Shown here: positions 1 through 6,607 of the stretch, in pieces
Layout: every line of letters starts with the position of its first letter
Numbering within the stretch: position 1 is the stretch's first letter
Assembly: GCA_023419095.1 (NCBI GenBank)
Contig: JAEZYN010000040.1
Coordinates: forward strand, 1 to 18,300
Reading direction: 5' to 3'
From: Bacteroidota bacterium
GTDB lineage: Bacteria; Bacteroidota; Bacteroidia; Flavobacteriales; Weeksellaceae
DNA: 18,300 nucleotides
The notes under the pieces: generated by a model
Databases searched by the model: none
Seen by the model: only the letters and a program-made list of their open reading frames with translations
What the model was told of the DNA's origin: nothing
Translations under genes and position numbers: made by a program

Positions 1-41
1 CGGTCAAGTGATTTAGAATATAAAATGTAGCAGAAATACAT
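1..41 (-). pseudogene. Start of a second GIY-YIG nuclease gene copy, cut by the window edge
   Basis: The first 41 bases, read on the minus strand from an ATG at 39-41, encode MYFCYILYSKSLD, identical to the start of the GIY-YIG gene at 169-423. The match is part of a 116-bp perfect repeat (1-116 equals 383-498). The rest lies outside the window, so whether this copy is intact or broken cannot be decided; pseudogene is only a placeholder for a partial gene. It sits directly behind a copy of the tRNA terminator, in the same arrangement as the complete gene. Confidence 0.7.
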
Positions 42-62
42 TTTTACCTGGAAATTAAAAAC

Positions 63-93
63 AAAAAAGACCGAGAAATATCTCAGTCTTTAA
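63..93 (-). terminator. Hairpin terminator behind the degenerate tRNA-Arg
   Basis: Read on the minus strand, AAAGACTGAGA pairs with TCTCGGTCTTT (one G-U pair, TATT loop) and runs into a T tract. It is the exact copy of the terminator at 445-475 that follows the intact tRNA-Arg. Confidence 0.75.
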
Positions 94-96
94 AAG

Positions 97-186
97 TGAG
101 CGCGCCAGGATTCGAATGCCGAAATCGGCACAGGCTCTGGGACCGTCCCGATTAGAAATCGGGATGCTCTATCCCGCTGCTGAACT
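97..186 (-). pseudogene. Degenerate tRNA-Arg with two hairpin replacements
   Basis: Read on the minus strand this follows the intact tRNA-Arg at 479-552 through part of the D-arm (AGTTCAGC...GGATAGAGCA), CGGTCCCAG after the anticodon arm, and TTCGAATCCTGG plus the 3' acceptor strand. The anticodon arm is replaced by a 19-nt near-palindrome (146-164, core CCCGATT-TCT-AATCGGG). About 20 nt containing a second palindrome (117-130, TGCCGA-AA-TCGGCA on the plus strand) are inserted in the T-arm. The 5' acceptor strand is gone, so it cannot fold as a tRNA. Its D-arm part overlaps the 3' end of the GIY-YIG gene. Confidence 0.8.
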
Positions 187-423
187 GATCAGTGCCTGGA
201 TTTTAACTTTACTTTTCCAGGATTTTATCTCGATTTCTCGCTTGTAAGCGCTTTCTTTATCGGTAAAAGATTCATGATAAATTACCGTCCAATCCTTTGC
301 TCTGTTTGTAAATCCCTTATGGTTCGAAAGGTGTCGGCGCAATCTTTCCTCCAGATTGTCGCCGGTGTGGCCGATATAAAATCGGTCAAGTGATTTAGAA
401 TATAAAATGTAGCAGAAATACAT
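169..423 (-). CDS. Small GIY-YIG endonuclease (single domain, URI/SLX1-like)
   Basis: This 84-residue protein is almost only a GIY-YIG nuclease domain. The first motif is CYIL (residues 4-7) and the second YIG (16-18) followed by HTG. R27 lies in the LEERLRRH helix and is the likely catalytic Arg; E63 in KREIEIKSWK is the likely metal-binding Glu. Such proteins cut DNA with one divalent metal and are often misnamed UvrC-like. The gene starts 22 bp after the U-tract of the tRNA-Arg terminator, and its last five codons (SSAAG) and TAG stop (169-186) lie in tRNA D-arm-derived sequence. A second copy begins at 41 and runs off the window. A role as a mobile or homing nuclease tied to the tRNA-Arg locus is inference; a repair role is possible. 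No own promoter was found, so it may depend on read-through from the tRNA. Confidence 0.85.
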   Translation of the reverse strand: MYFCYILYSKSLDRFYIGHTGDNLEERLRRHLSNHKGFTNRAKDWTVIYHESFTDKESAYKREIEIKSWKSKVKIQALISSAAG

Positions 424-498
424 TTTTACCTGGAAATTAAAAACAAAAAAGACCGAGAAATATCTCAGTCTTTAAAAGTGAGCGCGCCAGGATTCGAA
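383..498. repeat. Direct repeat, right copy (identical to 1-116)
   Basis: This is the partner of bases 1-116. It begins inside the GIY-YIG coding sequence only because the window begins there, and ends at the T-loop TTCGAA of the intact tRNA-Arg. Beyond that point the intact and degenerate tRNAs diverge. Confidence 0.95.
445..475 (-). terminator. Terminator of tRNA-Arg(TCT)
   Basis: The plus strand shows AAAGACCGAGA (448-458), a short loop, then TCTCAGTCTTT (463-473). On the minus strand this is an 11-bp stem with one G-U pair followed by TTTTTTG, a good intrinsic terminator 4-5 nt after the tRNA 3' end. Confidence 0.8.
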
Positions 499-552
499 CC
501 TGGGACCGTCTGCTTAGAAGGCAGATGCTCTATCCAGCTGAGCTACGCACCC
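479..552 (-). tRNA. tRNA-Arg (anticodon TCT)
   Basis: The minus strand folds as a complete 74-nt tRNA. The 5' acceptor GGGTGCG pairs with CGCGCTC (with G-U pairs), discriminator A. The D-arm is AGCTCAGCTGGATAGAGC, the anticodon stem-loop TCTGC-CTTCTAA-GCAGA, and the T-arm CCAGG-TTCGAAT-CCTGG. The anticodon UCU reads AGA/AGG. CCA is not encoded. This is the only intact member among four tRNA-Arg-like sequences here, so the broken copies are tolerated only because it survives. No consensus promoter was seen directly upstream; a terminator separates it from tRNA-Ser/Pro. Confidence 0.96.
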
Positions 553-626
553 GTTTTTTGTTTTTCAAAGCTTTAAGACCGTTCCGATTTAAATCGGAAT
601 GCTCTATCCAGCTGAGCTACGCACCC
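553..626 (-). pseudogene. tRNA-Arg 5'-half unit 1, palindromic anticodon arm
   Basis: Minus strand 626 to 577 matches the tRNA-Arg 5' half exactly (GGGTGCGTAGCTCAGCTGG, then ATAGAGCA) and resumes with CGGTC after the anticodon arm. The arm itself is an 18-bp perfect palindrome, TTCCGATTTAAATCGGAA (582-599). The 3' half (T-arm and acceptor strand) is replaced by an A-rich spacer (AAAGCTTTGAAAAACA and more A). The unit is 74 bp, immediately abutting the real tRNA and the next unit. It cannot be a working tRNA; whether the 5' half is processed into a fragment is unknown. Confidence 0.85.
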
Positions 627-700
627 GTTTTGTGTTTTTCAAAGCTTTAGGACCGTTCCGATTTAGATCGGAATGCTCTATCAAGCTGAGCTACGCACCT
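627..700 (-). pseudogene. tRNA-Arg 5'-half unit 2, palindromic anticodon arm
   Basis: This second 74-bp unit is nearly identical to 553-626. It has the tRNA-Arg 5' half (first base A instead of G, one T for G in the D-loop), the palindrome-like arm TTCCGATCTAAATCGGAA (656-673, one mismatched pair) and the same A-rich spacer. It follows directly after the terminator of tRNA-Pro and may be the remnant of the original tRNA-Arg 5' end. Confidence 0.82.
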
Positions 701-710
701 TTGGCGGGTT

Positions 711-735
711 AAAAAAAAATTCCCGAAGGAATTTT
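711..735 (-). terminator. TTCG-tetraloop terminator after tRNA-Ser/tRNA-Pro
   Basis: The minus strand reads AAAATTCC-TTCG-GGAATTTT (735 to 716) followed by more T residues. This 8-bp stem capped by a stable UUCG tetraloop with a long U tract ends transcription 12 nt after tRNA-Pro, so tRNA-Arg probably needs its own promoter or read-through. Confidence 0.75.
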
Positions 736-747
736 AAAAAGAAATTG

Positions 748-822
748 TCGGGGCGGCAGGATTCGAACCTGCGACCTCCTGGTCCCAAACCAGGCGCGAT
801 GACCGGACTACGCTACGCCCCG
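748..822 (-). tRNA. tRNA-Pro (anticodon TGG)
   Basis: This is a complete minus-strand cloverleaf of 75 nt. Acceptor CGGGGCG pairs with CGCCCCG, discriminator A. The anticodon stem is CCTGG/CCAGG with loop TTTGGGA (UGG, reads CCN) and the T-arm is GCAGG-TTCGAAT-CCTGC. CCA is not encoded. It lies 19 nt downstream of tRNA-Ser and is probably co-transcribed with it. Confidence 0.96.
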
Positions 823-841
823 AGTGTTTTTCTGATTGTTG

Positions 842-928
842 CGGAGAGTAAGGGATTCGAACCCTTGGTACCGTTTCCAGTACGCATGTTTAGCAAACAT
901 GTCCTTTCGGCCTCTCAGGCAACTCTCC
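842..928 (-). tRNA. tRNA-Ser (anticodon GCT)
   Basis: This minus-strand class II tRNA is 87 nt long. Acceptor GGAGAGT pairs with ACTCTCC, discriminator G. The anticodon stem is CATGT/ACATG with loop TTGCTAA (GCU, reads AGC/AGU), followed by a long variable arm (TACTGGAAACGGTA region) and T-arm AAGGG-TTCGAAT-CCCTT. It is the first gene of the leftward tRNA transcript, about 46 nt downstream of the promoter -7 box. Confidence 0.96.
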
Positions 929-974
929 AAAAATGCAATATTTTATATGAGCTTCTCTTCTGTAATTGCGAGTG

Positions 975-1005
975 CAAATATAGAATACTTTCCAATATTA
1001 ACCAA
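975..1005 (-). promoter_or_regulatory. Bacteroidota promoter of the tRNA cluster
   Basis: The minus strand carries TTG (1005-1003), 20 nt, then TATATTTG (982-975), an exact match to the Bacteroidota consensus TTG-N17-23-TAnnTTTG. It is correctly placed and oriented for tRNA-Ser. Confidence 0.8.
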
Positions 1006-1028
1006 AATTTTTTACGTAATTTATTTTG

Positions 1029-1036
1029 TATTTTTG
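1029..1036 (+). promoter_or_regulatory. Possible -7 box for the amidase gene
   Basis: TATTTTTG fits TAnnTTTG and lies 28 bp before the amidase ATG. No TTG is found at the expected -33 position, so this is a weak call. Confidence 0.35.
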
Positions 1037-1064
1037 AGTCTGAAACCTCAAGAAAATACCGAAA

Positions 1065-2093
1065 ATGCGTAAACCATTATATGTCATAGGATTAGCCGTA
1101 CTCTTACATTCGTGCGCCTCCAGCAAACCCGTAAAAAAATTACCTGCTACTACCGTAACTAAAAGTTCAACCACCATTCCTGCACAAAAACAAGTTGTGC
1201 CGACGCCTTCCAAACCTTCAATAAAGTCGGAAGGTGGTAACGATTTTTTTAAGATAAATATTGCCGACGCCTCAAAAAATGACAATACCATCAGTTATGG
1301 TTCCATTGTTTCTGCGAATCCGCAAGGGTATAAAGTGGTGAAGACTTTTTTTCCGGCAATCGCGCAGAACTTCCGTCAGAAATATATAATTCTTCATTAC
1401 ACTGCGCTCGATGATGATAAATCGGTCACTGTACTGACCCAGCAATCTGTAAGTTCACATTACCTCGTAAACAGTCTTGGTGACCGCGAAATCTATCAGC
1501 TAGTAGACGAGAACAAGAGATCTTATCATGCCGGAGTGAGCTCGTGGCGCAATGACACAGCACTTAATGATACTTCGATCGGTATCGAAATAGTGAACGC
1601 GGGTTATAAAGTAGATTCCGCAGGTGTGAAAATCTTCCCGGAATTTGACGATCATCAGATTAAAAAAGTGGCAGCACTGGTAAAAGACATTGCCGACAGA
1701 TACATGATACCGCCAACAAATATTTTAGCTCACTCGGATATTGCCCCAACACGGAAGCAGGATCCCGGCCCCAGATTTCCGTGGAAACAACTCTACGAGG
1801 AACACCAAATCGGCATGTGGTATGATGAAGATGTAAAAGAGGGTTTTCTTAGTCAGATTACGCCAGAAACACTTACGGTACAGTCATCGTCAGCAGAATT
1901 TATTTATAGCTATCAGCTTGCTTTGAAAAAACTGGGTTATGGTCTTGAGGCTTCCGGCCGCATTGATGACGCTACCAAAAAAACGATAGAAGCGTTTCAG
2001 TACCATTTCCGCCCTGAGAAATATGACGGTGTGATGGATGCAGAGTCCTGGGCAATCCTGCAGGCACTTAATCAAAAATATCCCGCAAAATAA
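1065..2093 (+). CDS. Lipoprotein N-acetylmuramoyl-L-alanine amidase (Amidase_2, AmiD-like)
   Basis: This enzyme would cleave the amide bond between N-acetylmuramic acid and L-Ala of peptidoglycan or anhydro-muropeptides. The N-terminus is a lipoprotein signal (MRKPLYVIGLAVLLHSC) with lipidated C17; the -2 His is atypical. A Thr/Ser/Pro/Lys-rich linker follows to about residue 65. The Amidase_2 domain spans about 100-245. Its zinc ligands should be H111 (ILHYT), H223 (AHSDIAP) and D233 (QDPGP); the 10-residue H-to-D spacing matches E. coli AmiD. H155 (SYHAGVSSW) is in the conserved HAG..W motif. A C-terminal peptidoglycan-binding helix domain (about 275-338, LGYGLEASGRIDDATKKTIE) resembles PG_binding_1. 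At 342 residues it is longer than AmiD because of the linker. It stands alone, divergent from the tRNA cluster. Confidence 0.93.
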   Translation: MRKPLYVIGLAVLLHSCASSKPVKKLPATTVTKSSTTIPAQKQVVPTPSKPSIKSEGGNDFFKINIADASKNDNTISYGSIVSANPQGYKVVKTFFPAIAQNFRQKYIILHYTALDDDKSVTVLTQQSVSSHYLVNSLGDREIYQLVDENKRSYHAGVSSWRNDTALNDTSIGIEIVNAGYKVDSAGVKIFPEFDDHQIKKVAALVKDIADRYMIPPTNILAHSDIAPTRKQDPGPRFPWKQLYEEHQIGMWYDEDVKEGFLSQITPETLTVQSSSAEFIYSYQLALKKLGYGLEASGRIDDATKKTIEAFQYHFRPEKYDGVMDAESWAILQALNQKYPAK

Positions 2094-2110
2094 AAAGCTT
2101 TCACGCAAAA

Positions 2111-2141
2111 ACGAAAATGGGCGATTTATTCGTCCTTTTTT
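2111..2141 (+). terminator. Probable terminator of the amidase gene
   Basis: ACGA-AAAT, loop GGGCG, then ATTT, a 2-nt bulge, TCGT and CC-TTTTTT. This imperfect 8-bp stem with a U tract lies 17 bp after the stop. Confidence 0.45.
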
Positions 2142-2205
2142 ATATCAATATAATTTTTTGGACTTTAATAATTCATTAAACAAACGAAATCTCATTTAAA
2201 ATCTT

Positions 2206-3606
2206 ATGGAAAATTTCAGACATGAGACTGACCTGCTGGGGACCCTTCAGGTTCCCGCAGCTGCATATTATGGTGTACAGACACAGCGCGCGCTCGATAA
2301 TTTTAAGATTTCAGGACAAATTCTCTCGTCCTATCCGCACTTTATCAATGCGCTGGCAATGGTGAAAAAAGCAGCCGCTAAAACAAATTATGAACTTGGT
2401 TTACTGGATGAAGAAATGAAAAGCTTAATTACAGAAACCTGCGATGAGATAATCTCGGGCCAACTGCACGACCAGTTTCCAATCGATATGATTCAGGGAG
2501 GTGCCGGAACCTCTGTAAACATGAATGCCAACGAGGTAATAGCGAACCGCGTTTTGGAAAAGCGGGGCAAAGAAAAGGGCGACTATCAGTTTTGCTCGCC
2601 TAATGATCAGGTGAATCTTTCACAGTCTACCAATGATGCATATCCCACCGCCATAAAAATCGCATTGCTCCATATGAACGCAGAACTTGTAGAAAAGCTG
2701 CGTCAGACCATCGCCGCTTTCCGGGCAAAAGGAGTAGAGTTCGCTGATGTCATAAAAATGGGCAGGACACAACTGCAGGATGCCGTTCCTATGACGCTCG
2801 GGCAGGAGTTTGAAGCTTTTGCAGCGACACTCGAAGAAGATATTTCAAAGCTTAACAGCAATGCAAAACTGTTTGTTGAGATAAATATGGGAGCTACTGC
2901 CATTGGTACAGGACTTAATGCGCCTCCGGGTTACGCGCGTCTTTGCGCCAAAAATCTGGCCCAGATTTCGGGTTACCCCATTGTGTCGGCGCCAAATCTG
3001 GTTGAAGCTACGCCGGACACCGGTTCGTACGTGATCTACTCGTCTGCGATGAAGCGCCTGGCCGTAAAGCTGTCGAAAATCTGTAACGATCTCAGGTTGC
3101 TTTCGTCAGGACCGCGCACCGGGCTGTTCGAAATTAATCTGCCGCCGATGCAGCCGGGTTCATCCATCATGCCGGGTAAAGTAAACCCTGTGATACCGGA
3201 AGTGGTAAATCAGGTGTGTTTTAAAGTAATAGGCAACGATCTCACGGTTACTTTTGCCGCTGAGGCAGGACAGTTGCAACTTAACGTGATGGAACCGGTG
3301 CTTTCTCATTCAATAATGGAAAGCATTATTTTTCTGGGCAACGCACTCGATACATTACGTGAGAAATGCATCACAGGCATCACCGCAAACCGGGAAGTTT
3401 GTCTGTACATGGTGAAGCACAGCATCGGAATTGTTACAGCGCTGAATCCTTACATTGGTTACAAAAACTCTACGGAAATCGCTAAAGAAGCTTTGGAGAC
3501 CGGAAAGAGCGTGTACAATTTAGTTCTGGAAAAAGGCATTCTTTCACAGGAAAAATTAGATGAAATCTTAGATCCGGCAAATATGCTGAAGCCACACAAT
3601 CTGTAA
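2206..3606 (+). CDS. aspA: Aspartate ammonia-lyase (aspartase)
   Basis: It catalyses L-aspartate to fumarate plus ammonia in the cytoplasm, feeding the TCA cycle. The protein is 466 residues, the usual size for a homotetrameric aspartase. The N-terminus RHETDLLGTLQVPAAAYYG and QTQRALDNF are typical of aspartases. The superfamily signature GSSIMPGKVN lies at 318-327; S319 is the predicted catalytic Ser of the flexible SS loop and K325/N327 bind substrate. Further conserved blocks are GGAGTSVNMNANEV, SQSTNDAYPTA and GRTQLQDAVPMTLGQEF. The wording of these blocks (NPVIPEVVNQV after the signature) points to aspartase, with class II fumarase the only serious alternative. The M16 peptidase gene follows 66 bp downstream on the same strand, so co-transcription is possible. 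Confidence 0.95.
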   Translation: MENFRHETDLLGTLQVPAAAYYGVQTQRALDNFKISGQILSSYPHFINALAMVKKAAAKTNYELGLLDEEMKSLITETCDEIISGQLHDQFPIDMIQGGAGTSVNMNANEVIANRVLEKRGKEKGDYQFCSPNDQVNLSQSTNDAYPTAIKIALLHMNAELVEKLRQTIAAFRAKGVEFADVIKMGRTQLQDAVPMTLGQEFEAFAATLEEDISKLNSNAKLFVEINMGATAIGTGLNAPPGYARLCAKNLAQISGYPIVSAPNLVEATPDTGSYVIYSSAMKRLAVKLSKICNDLRLLSSGPRTGLFEINLPPMQPGSSIMPGKVNPVIPEVVNQVCFKVIGNDLTVTFAAEAGQLQLNVMEPVLSHSIMESIIFLGNALDTLREKCITGITANREVCLYMVKHSIGIVTALNPYIGYKNSTEIAKEALETGKSVYNLVLEKGILSQEKLDEILDPANMLKPHNL

Positions 3607-3672
3607 TCACAACACTCCATTAAAATATTTAGGCAGCAATTTTAATCTGTCAACACACTGGCGAAAAGCAAA

Positions 3673-6543
3673 ATGACGAAGACAAAAATATTCAGAACGG
3701 TTAAAATAACTGATCCGCACGGCTACACGTATGAAACCGTTGAAAAAGATAAGAACGGCGTCCGCGTTTATAGTCTTGAAAACGGCCTGAAAGTATATCT
3801 TGCAAAGAACTCAGACGCGCCCAAAATCCAGACATATATCCCCGTCCGGACAGGCAGCAACAATGATCCGGCAGAAAATACCGGACTTGCGCACTATCTC
3901 GAGCACATGATGTTCAAAGGTACCTCCCGTCTTGGGACGGCAGACTGGCTTAAGGAAAAACCGTTGCTCGACGAAATTTCCGGTCTTTACGAAAAGCATA
4001 AAACCGAACCTAATCCTGCGAAGAAAAAAGAGATTTACCGTAAAATTGATGAAATTTCACAGGAAGCCGGCAAATATGCAATTGCAAACGAGTACGACAA
4101 GGCCATATCCTCGCTTGGAGCCTCCGGAACCAATGCGCATACCTGGCTTGACGAGACGGTGTACAAAAACATCATCCCGAACAATGAGCTTGAAAAATGG
4201 CTTCAGGTAGAAAGTGAACGCTTTTCTGAAGTAGTGCTTAGGCTTTTCCATACGGAGTTGGAGTCTGTTTATGAGGAATTTAACCGGGCACAGGACAATG
4301 ACATGCGGCTCGTAAATTATGAACTGATGGATGCGCTTTTCCCTAATCATCCGAATGGCCAGCAGACCACAATCGGGAAGCCTGAGCATCTTAAAAATCC
4401 GTCGATGGTCGCTATCCACACTTATTTTGACACGTATTATGTGCCAAATAATTATGCAATTGTTTTGGTAGGCGATTTTGAATTTGAACCGACCATTAAG
4501 TTGGTAGATCAATATTTTGGCATTTTTAAATTTAAAGAATTGCCGCCGAAAAAATCCGTGACCGAAGAGCCGATGACCAAGATCATCGAACGTACTGTAA
4601 AAAGCCCTTCAGCTCCGCGTTTGCAACTCGCATGGCGAACAGATTCGCACGGAACAGAACACGCACGACTGGCAGAAATTGTAGCTAATATTTTCAGTAA
4701 TTCGGGAGAGTCCGGACTTATCGATCTTAATATTAATCAAAGCCAGAAAGCACTGCGTGCAATAGCGTACGCCTCACCGTTCAAAAATTACGGAAATTTT
4801 TCGATGGTGATCATGCCCAAAAACGACCAGAATCTGGATGATGTCAAAGAACTTTTACTGGAGCAAATCGATCTTGTTAAAGCAGGTGAATTCGGCGAAT
4901 GGCTGATTCCGGCTATAGTAAATGACATGAAAATCCAGCGGATGAAAGCGTTTGAAACTGCTGACGGCCTGGCCACCGCATTGTATACAACGTACATCTA
5001 TGACAGGTCATGGAGCGATGAACTGGCTGAAATCAATGAATTTGAAAAGATTACCAAGGCGGATGTGGTGAAGTTTGCAAATGACTTTTTTAAAGATAAT
5101 TACGTCGCCATTAAAAAAGAAAAAGGTGAAAATGAGAAGCTGATTCGTGTCGAAAATCCCGGAATTACGCCTGTTAAACTTAATAAAGAAACGCAGTCAC
5201 CATTTTTAAAATCAATATTAGCGCAAAAATCGAAAGACATACAACCGGAATTTGTAGATTTCCCAAAAGCTATTCAGACCCATAAGGTACAGACCAAAAA
5301 GGTCAGTTTTGTCGCAAATAAGTACAATGATGTAGCGCAGGTGTTTTTCATTTTCCCGTTTGGTACAGATCACGACAGGGAAATTGTTTTGGCGACACAG
5401 GTTCTGCAGTATCTTGGTATCGACCAACTTTCAGCGCAAGACCTTAAAAGGGAATTTTTCAAGCTTGGAATCAATCATGATTTCCGCATTTCGCAGGATC
5501 AACTAACGATTTCGCTTGCCGGCCTGGAAGAAAATATGCCGCGTGCGATATTGCTTCTTAAAGATTGGCTGCAAAATGCTGTGCCGGACCAAAACGTTTA
5601 TGATGAAAACGTGAAAACCATTTTGGAAAGCCGTGAAGTGGCTAAAAAGGACAAAGGCCGCATCATGACTGCGCTTACCAATTATGCTAAATATGGCGCC
5701 GATTCCAGATTCACCGATGTAATTTCGGAAGAACGTCTGAAGCAGATAAAATCTGCCGAGATGACGCAGAAAATGCACGATTTGCTCCACATGCCGTACC
5801 AGATCTTTTTCTACGGAAACGATTTTGAAAATTTTAAAAAATACGTCGAACCATTTATCGAAAATGAAACTTTTAAAATTCCGGTGCGTAAGATTTACCC
5901 AGAACCTGTGCCTGAGGGAACCGTTTATTTCACGCCTTATGACATGGTGCAAACTGAAATGAGCCGCGTGGCAAAAGCAGGTGATGTAAACCTCAAAAAT
6001 ATGGGCAGGATCAATGTATTCAATGAATATTTTGGCCGCGGACTTTCGTCTATCGTGTTTCAGGAACTTCGTGAAAGCAGGAGTCTGGCTTACTCAGCCT
6101 ATGTTTCGTACGCTACAGCCTCGGAGCTCAACAGACCCGATTATATCACCACGTACATTGGCACTCAACCGGATAAACTGCCACAGGCCATCGCTGCAAT
6201 GGAGGAATTGATGGCAGATCTGCCTGAAGTTCCGGCTCAGTTCGAAAATGCGAGAACTGCCGTTTTAAAACAGATTGCTTCCGGCAGAATTACCCGTACA
6301 AATCTGTTTTTCAATTATTTGAATCTGCAAAAACTGGGCGTTGATTATGATCTGCGCAAAGATTTATATCAGGAAATCCGTAAGCTGACTCTTTCTGATC
6401 TCAGGCAGTTTTATACTCAAAAAATTAAACCGTTAAAATACAACACTGCCATCATTGGGAAGAAAGCCGACCTTGACATTGGGTCGGTTTCACAGCTCGG
6501 CACTTTTAAAGAACTGAGCCTCGAAGAGATTTTTGGATATTAA
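3673..6543 (+). CDS. M16 family zinc metallopeptidase (insulinase/pitrilysin type), two-lobed
   Basis: This 956-residue protein has the inverted zinc motif HYLEH at 74-78: H74 and H78 bind zinc and E77 is the catalytic base. The third ligand lies in ELESVYEEFNRAQDND, most likely E202 with E195 as supporting Glu. A charged helical segment of about 60 residues (LLDEISGLYEKHKTEPN...) between HxxEH and the third ligand is usual in Bacteroidota members. Residues to about 490 form the catalytic half; about 520-956 form the inactive half with GRGLSSIVFQELRESRSLAYS, the Arg/Tyr region expected to contact substrate. The family degrades peptides inside a clam-shell chamber. No signal peptide is present and the in-frame upstream sequence contains a stop (3643-3645) and no better start, so a cytoplasmic location is predicted. 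The exact substrate is unknown. Confidence 0.92.
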   Translation: MTKTKIFRTVKITDPHGYTYETVEKDKNGVRVYSLENGLKVYLAKNSDAPKIQTYIPVRTGSNNDPAENTGLAHYLEHMMFKGTSRLGTADWLKEKPLLDEISGLYEKHKTEPNPAKKKEIYRKIDEISQEAGKYAIANEYDKAISSLGASGTNAHTWLDETVYKNIIPNNELEKWLQVESERFSEVVLRLFHTELESVYEEFNRAQDNDMRLVNYELMDALFPNHPNGQQTTIGKPEHLKNPSMVAIHTYFDTYYVPNNYAIVLVGDFEFEPTIKLVDQYFGIFKFKELPPKKSVTEEPMTKIIERTVKSPSAPRLQLAWRTDSHGTEHARLAEIVANIFSNSGESGLIDLNINQSQKALRAIAYASPFKNYGNFSMVIMPKNDQNLDDVKELLLEQIDLVKAGEFGEWLIPAIVNDMKIQRMKAFETADGLATALYTTYIYDRSWSDELAEINEFEKITKADVVKFANDFFKDNYVAIKKEKGENEKLIRVENPGITPVKLNKETQSPFLKSILAQKSKDIQPEFVDFPKAIQTHKVQTKKVSFVANKYNDVAQVFFIFPFGTDHDREIVLATQVLQYLGIDQLSAQDLKREFFKLGINHDFRISQDQLTISLAGLEENMPRAILLLKDWLQNAVPDQNVYDENVKTILESREVAKKDKGRIMTALTNYAKYGADSRFTDVISEERLKQIKSAEMTQKMHDLLHMPYQIFFYGNDFENFKKYVEPFIENETFKIPVRKIYPEPVPEGTVYFTPYDMVQTEMSRVAKAGDVNLKNMGRINVFNEYFGRGLSSIVFQELRESRSLAYSAYVSYATASELNRPDYITTYIGTQPDKLPQAIAAMEELMADLPEVPAQFENARTAVLKQIASGRITRTNLFFNYLNLQKLGVDYDLRKDLYQEIRKLTLSDLRQFYTQKIKPLKYNTAIIGKKADLDIGSVSQLGTFKELSLEEIFGY

Positions 6544-6607
6544 GCTTGTACTAATTATTACTGTCTAATGTTTTTTTGGGTGAAATAACGCATGGACTTG
6601 CAGTTCG

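Larger units (their letters stand above)
1..116. repeat. Direct repeat, left copy (identical to 383-498)
   Basis: All 116 bases are identical to 383-498, an offset of 382 bp. Read on the minus strand, each copy contains the 3' end of tRNA-Arg (T-loop TTCGAA through the acceptor), a hairpin terminator, a short A/T-rich leader and the start of a GIY-YIG gene. The repeat probably continues beyond the window. Perfect identity implies a recent tandem duplication or ongoing gene conversion. Confidence 0.95.

Noticed and set aside
479..700. 74-bp periodicity as a CRISPR-like or satellite array
   Set aside because: The repeating part is the tRNA-Arg 5' half and the periodicity equals tRNA length; no spacers of the CRISPR kind and no cas genes are present.
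553..700. Additional functional tRNAs
   Set aside because: Both units lack the T-arm and 3' acceptor strand and have a palindrome in place of the anticodon stem-loop.
673..1089. Open frame on the plus strand encoding a protein with RQDSNLRPPGPKPGAMTG
   Set aside because: It is the antisense translation of tRNA-Pro and tRNA-Ser; this sequence type is a well-known false ORF. The 836-1072 frame has the same cause.
3890..4210. The charged insert between HxxEH and the third zinc ligand of M16 as a domain insertion
   Set aside because: From memory, the same insert is present in many Bacteroidota M16 proteins, so it is a family feature and not an oddity of this gene.
4057..5952. Several long minus-strand frames (for example 4057-4512 and 5503-5952)
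   Set aside because: They are antisense to the M16 gene, whose own frame shows clear conserved motifs; no independent family signal.
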